A stretch of 18,816 bases of DNA. Origin: Candidatus Hydrogenedentota bacterium (lineage in GTDB: Bacteria; Hydrogenedentota; Hydrogenedentia; Hydrogenedentales; SLHB01). Of the stretch, positions 16,329 through 18,816 are shown in pieces. The first letter of the stretch is position 1, and the number at the start of each line of letters is the position of its first letter. The notes below the pieces were generated by a model that saw only the letters and a program-made list of their open reading frames with translations, searched no databases and was not told the origin of the DNA. The translations under genes were made by a program, and so were the position numbers. The stretch spans positions 26,383-45,198 of the forward strand of contig DAOLNV010000043.1 of assembly GCA_035416745.1 (NCBI GenBank). The letters run 5' to 3'.

Positions 16329-17077
16329 TTCGTCCCTTCGCTTCGCGTCAGGGGCACAAACCGCACGGGCATGACGCTTCTGCGGCGTACCGCGCCGTCC
16401 GCAAGCTTCTCTACCAGAATCAGGTTCTGCGTTTGCAGCGGCGGTCCCACCGGAATGGCCATGCACCCCCCGGGCTTAAGCTGTTCAACCAGCGGCGGCG
16501 GGATGTGGCTGGCCGCCGCTGTGACGATGATCGCGTCAAAAGGCGCATGCTCGGGCCACCCGAAGTACCCGTCGCCATGCTTTACTTCAACATTCTCGTA
16601 GCCCTGTTTCTTGAGCGTTTCCGCTGCCCGTGCCGCCAACGGCTCGATTATCTCGATCGTATAGACTTTCTTGGCGATTTCCCCCAGCACCGCTGCCTGG
16701 TAGCCGGAGCCCGTTCCGATTTCCAGTACCGTGTGCTCGGGCTTGAGCTTAAGCATCTCGGTCATATAGGCCACGATGTAGGGTTGCGAGATCGTTTGCC
16801 CGTGGCCAATAGGCAGGGGATGGTCCGCATAGGCTTCGTCGCGGCTTGATTCCGGAACGAATTCGTGCCGGAGCACTGTGCGCATCGCTTCGAGCACCGT
16901 GGCCTCTTTAACGCCTTCACGGGCCCAACCCGACCGGGCAATGTCGTGCTCAACCATGTACAGCCGCGCTGCCTTGAACTCATCGGTATCCTCCGCCCAG
17001 GCGCGCCAGCCGAACATCGCCGTCAGCAAACCCACAATCGAAAGAGCAAGACAAAAGGCAGGAGCGTGTCTTGACAT
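16325..17077 (-). CDS. pcm: Exported protein-L-isoaspartate O-methyltransferase
   Basis: This 250-residue SAM-dependent enzyme methylates isoaspartyl residues in damaged proteins so that they can revert to aspartate. Family motifs are strong: PLPIGHGQTISQPYIVAYMT (88-107), SAM motif I VLEIGTGSGYQ (117-127), KHGDGYFGWPEHAPFDAIIV (166-185), LKPGGCMAIPVG (200-211) and MPVRFVPLTR (236-245). Unlike the cytoplasmic enzyme, it starts with a hydrophobic signal or anchor (AFCLALSIVGLLTAMFGWRA, 7-26), which implies periplasmic or membrane-bound action. ATG 17077 has a perfect AAGGAGG 6 nt upstream. It is the first gene of a two-gene unit with the membrane protein at 13887, sharing an ATGA overlap. If the mature domain is outside the cytoplasm, its source of SAM there is an open question. 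Confidence 0.95.
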   Translation of the reverse strand: MSRHAPAFCLALSIVGLLTAMFGWRAWAEDTDEFKAARLYMVEHDIARSGWAREGVKEATVLEAMRTVLRHEFVPESSRDEAYADHPLPIGHGQTISQPYIVAYMTEMLKLKPEHTVLEIGTGSGYQAAVLGEIAKKVYTIEIIEPLAARAAETLKKQGYENVEVKHGDGYFGWPEHAPFDAIIVTAAASHIPPPLVEQLKPGGCMAIPVGPPLQTQNLILVEKLADGAVRRRSVMPVRFVPLTRSEGTK

Positions 17078-17131
17078 GTCGAGCCTCCTTTCTTCGCTGG
17101 ATGGCCGGCCCGCAAATGTCCCGCTCCGTTA

Positions 17132-17161
17132 ATAACAACAAGAGACCGGGAGCCCTGTCAA
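17132..17161 (-). promoter_or_regulatory. Possible promoter of pcm
   Basis: On the minus strand: TTGACA (17161-17156), an 18-nt spacer, TGTTAT (17137-17132). The -35 is perfect and the -10 is four of six. The leader would be about 50 nt and ends in the strong AAGGAGG site. Confidence 0.5.
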
Positions 17162-17394
17162 GGGCGCAGGCGCAATTCTGTCCGGAGGGTCACGCGCAGT
17201 CGCTTTGCTCCGTAGGGAACGCCCAGCACAGGTTCGGACGCATCTTCCCCGGCTCACGAAGCCCAAGGGCGCCTGTCCCGACCGTTGACAAGAGAGTTCC
17301 CGGGACTGCGAGAGAGGTGTCGGCATTAACAATCTATTGGGCCACAATGATTTACGCGTGCCCGATGAGGCCGAACCGCCAGGGTGGTTCTGAT
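17162..17394. other. Gap between divergent promoters
   Basis: These 233 nt separate the pcm promoter from the promoter of the last gene. Open frames here lack ribosome sites and recognisable family features. I see no repeat or RNA structure that stands out. Confidence 0.5.
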
Positions 17395-17424
17395 TTGACA
17401 AACGGTTCATTTTCACCGTATAGT
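17395..17424 (+). promoter_or_regulatory. Strong sigma70-type promoter of the anchored protein gene
   Basis: TTGACA (17395-17400), an 18-nt spacer, TATAGT (17419-17424). The spacer starts with AACGGTT (17401-17407), repeated at 17429-17435 beside the palindrome GTTCGAAC (17423-17430), which covers the expected start region and could be an operator. Confidence 0.7.
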
Positions 17425-17430
17425 TCGAAC

Positions 17431-17726
17431 GGTTGAGACTTTGAGAAACGGGGCAAACGCATTGAAGGTGCAGCGTTCGAATTTGTTTGCCGGAAAGCTC
17501 TGCCCAAGATCAGCACCACGCAAAGGAGGTGAAAACGCAGCGAGGTTCCCATTTCTCGTTTTGTGGCAGTAGACAGTACGCGCCTGCGCGGGTGCTCGCG
17601 TCAGGAAGCGTACAACAAAGAGTGACAATTGGAAGGTGAAGTTCTTTGGGGCCTTTTTCTTCGGGGAGAGGGCCACAAATGCGATCCGGAGCCCCTGAGG
17701 GTTCCGGAAGGTAAGGGAAACGCTCA
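17431..17726 (+). promoter_or_regulatory. Long structured 5' leader
   Basis: If the promoter at 17395 is used, the transcript has a leader of about 300 nt. It holds an inverted repeat GGCAAAC (17453-17459) / GTTTGCC (17485-17491), a GGAGG word near 17525 not followed by a long frame, a 10-bp stem with G-U pairs at 17650-17674 (GGCCTTTTTC / GGAGAGGGCC) and a 10-bp stem with one G-U pair at 17685-17708 (TCCGGAGCCC, loop CTGA, GGGTTCCGGA). The last stem ends at the edge of the ribosome site (GGAAGGTAAGGG), so folding could affect translation. I could not match it to a named riboswitch. Confidence 0.4.
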
Positions 17727-18749
17727 ATGAAAACGAATCGTGTCTTAGGTTTGGTAACGGCGTGCACACTTCTGGCGGGTGTGGCGCTGGCGCTCGATTT
17801 TGAACCTGTGGAAACCTTTCCGCCTCCGGCCGAGGGGTTCAGCCTGGTAGGGGTAGACGCGCTCGCGAACGGCTCCTTGGTCGTCTACGACGGTGCGGCT
17901 GTGTACTTGCAGGACGCTGCGGGCGCGTTTGACGCGCTTGCCGGCGGCTATCCTGCCGCCGCGCCCGGCATTATCGGCCAGGCCGGCTTTGTAGCGGCCC
18001 GGGGCGCCGAGGCACTCGTGGGCGCAGCAAGCGGCTCGATGTGGTTGTTCGACTGCAGCGAGGAATCGCCGGTAGGCACCGCCGTCGGCGCGGAAGTCGA
18101 GGGCCTTGTCGCGGGCGAGTATGTCTCTGACAATGAGATTCTGGTGAGCGTCTCGACGGAGACCGTGAACGAAGTGGGTCTCGTGAGCTTCAACACGGAC
18201 CCCCTGGGAGCCTACACGAAAGTCATTGAACTTACGGCCGACAATGCTCCTCGGGGCATCGTGTGTGTTGACGACGCCGTGTATGTGGGGACCGCGGCGG
18301 GCAATATCGCGAAGTTCAGTGTTGAAGAACTGATTGCCGCAGCCGCCCCCGAAGATGAAGTGTCCGTCAAGGCCGCTCTGACATGGGCCGACGGCGACGC
18401 GTTCGACGGCGATTACGGCGTGTTTGGACCGGCCTCGGCAACCGTGGCCAAAAACCTGCTCGTGGGCGGCCTCGACGGGTTCCAGGTTGTTAACGGCGAC
18501 GGCGAGGTGCTCGACACTATCGATGTTATCGCCGACGTCCTGAACGTGCCCATCTATAACCCCGCGACGAAGAAGATCCTGGTGGCCGGCGCGAACGACG
18601 AAGCGGGCAACCCGGTAGTCGCCCAGCAAACGACGGCAGCGTTCCAAGACCCCGAGGAAGTGGCTCCCTGGTGGCAGAACCTGCTCCGCATCGTTGCGCT
18701 CGTCGGCGGGTTCATGATGCTGCTCTTCTTGATTCTCGGTCTGCTCTAG
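17727..18749 (+). CDS. Unrecognised exported protein with C-terminal membrane anchor
   Basis: I do not recognise this 340-residue protein. It starts with a Sec-type signal (KTNRVLGLVTACTLLAGVALAL, summarised as residues 2-23) and ends in one hydrophobic helix at the extreme C-terminus (about 319-340, beginning LLRIVALVGGFMM). No Arg cluster or PEP motif follows, so it is not a PEP-CTERM sorting signal. The body is acidic and rich in Ala, Gly and Val, with recurring strand-turn units such as ANGSLVVYDGAAVYLQD (47-63) and DAVYVGTAAGNIAKFS (about 187-202) that suggest a beta-propeller or similar sensor-like fold facing outward; this is inference. ATG 17727 is preceded by GGAAGGTAAGGG. The gene has its own promoter, a long leader and a terminator, so it appears monocistronic and probably well expressed. 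Confidence 0.85.
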   Translation: MKTNRVLGLVTACTLLAGVALALDFEPVETFPPPAEGFSLVGVDALANGSLVVYDGAAVYLQDAAGAFDALAGGYPAAAPGIIGQAGFVAARGAEALVGAASGSMWLFDCSEESPVGTAVGAEVEGLVAGEYVSDNEILVSVSTETVNEVGLVSFNTDPLGAYTKVIELTADNAPRGIVCVDDAVYVGTAAGNIAKFSVEELIAAAAPEDEVSVKAALTWADGDAFDGDYGVFGPASATVAKNLLVGGLDGFQVVNGDGEVLDTIDVIADVLNVPIYNPATKKILVAGANDEAGNPVVAQQTTAAFQDPEEVAPWWQNLLRIVALVGGFMMLLFLILGLL

Positions 18750-18777
18750 GCAGCCGCGGCTATGATAAGAATGTGTT

Positions 18778-18805
18778 GAGGGAACGCCTCGAAAGGCGTT
18801 CCCTC
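18778..18805 (+). terminator. Terminator hairpin after the anchored protein gene
   Basis: A perfect 12-bp stem GAGGGAACGCCT (18778-18789), loop CGAA, AGGCGTTCCCTC (18794-18805) lies 28 nt beyond the stop. Only 11 bases follow before the window ends (TGCCCATTCTC), so the T-tract cannot be judged fully. Confidence 0.75.
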
Positions 18806-18816
18806 TGCCCATTCTC

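Noticed and set aside
17431..17560. A cyclic-di-GMP (GEMM) riboswitch, suggested by GGGCAAAC and CACGCAAAGG words
   Set aside because: The conserved words occur in the wrong order and spacing, and the tetraloop-receptor parts are not visible; only a covariance search could revive it.
17745..18812. A 355-codon minus-strand frame opposite the anchored protein
   Set aside because: It begins inside the terminator hairpin and shows no domain. The plus strand has promoter, ribosome site, signal peptide and terminator.

Overview
This is GC-rich bacterial chromosome, about 60% GC by eye, with ten protein genes of ordinary gene length plus one very small gene. The lineage looks like a Planctomycetes-, Lentisphaerae- or Hydrogenedentes-type bacterium. 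That guess rests on a type IV prepilin-like secreted protein with the H-x(9/10)-DG tail, a Tat-exported Gfo/Idh oxidoreductase, a tandem-domain acetylxylan-esterase-like hydrolase, and a membrane-embedded spermidine-synthase-like protein. The assignment is inference; no rRNA or tRNA gene is present to settle it.

Layout. (1) 143-5614, minus strand: a tight four-gene run transcribed as GTPase A, GTPase B, TrmH-like RNA methyltransferase, Gfo/Idh oxidoreductase. Genes overlap by 25 nt or are separated by 13 and 26 nt. The two GTPases are divergent paralogues with C-terminal hydrophobic segments, and the second has lost the canonical G4 motif. (2) 5885-7579, minus: argS. (3) 7580-8153: a repeat-rich gap with a compact double-hairpin element and a degenerate copy of a sequence that also lies at the left end of the window; it ends with a promoter for (4) a prepilin-type protein (8154-9044, plus) that has a strong terminator. 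(5) 9180-9377, minus: a 65-residue YjfB-like protein with its own sigma70-type promoter. (6) 9717-11363, minus: groEL with a perfect CIRCE operator and a near-consensus promoter, but without groES. (7) 11804-13804, plus: an exported two-domain alpha/beta hydrolase. (8) 13887-17077, minus: an exported protein-L-isoaspartate methyltransferase whose stop overlaps the start of a multi-pass spermidine-synthase-like protein (ATGA overlap). (9) 17727-18749, plus: an unrecognised exported protein with a C-terminal membrane anchor, a strong promoter, a leader of about 300 nt containing hairpins, and a perfect terminator hairpin at the window end.

Most of the window is housekeeping (translation, protein folding, protein repair, RNA modification) interleaved with envelope or secreted proteins. 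The best candidates for undescribed biology are the paired membrane GTPases, the pcm/spermidine-synthase-like membrane pair, the structured leader of the last gene, and the palindromic intergenic elements. I see no CRISPR array, transposase, integrase or phage gene.
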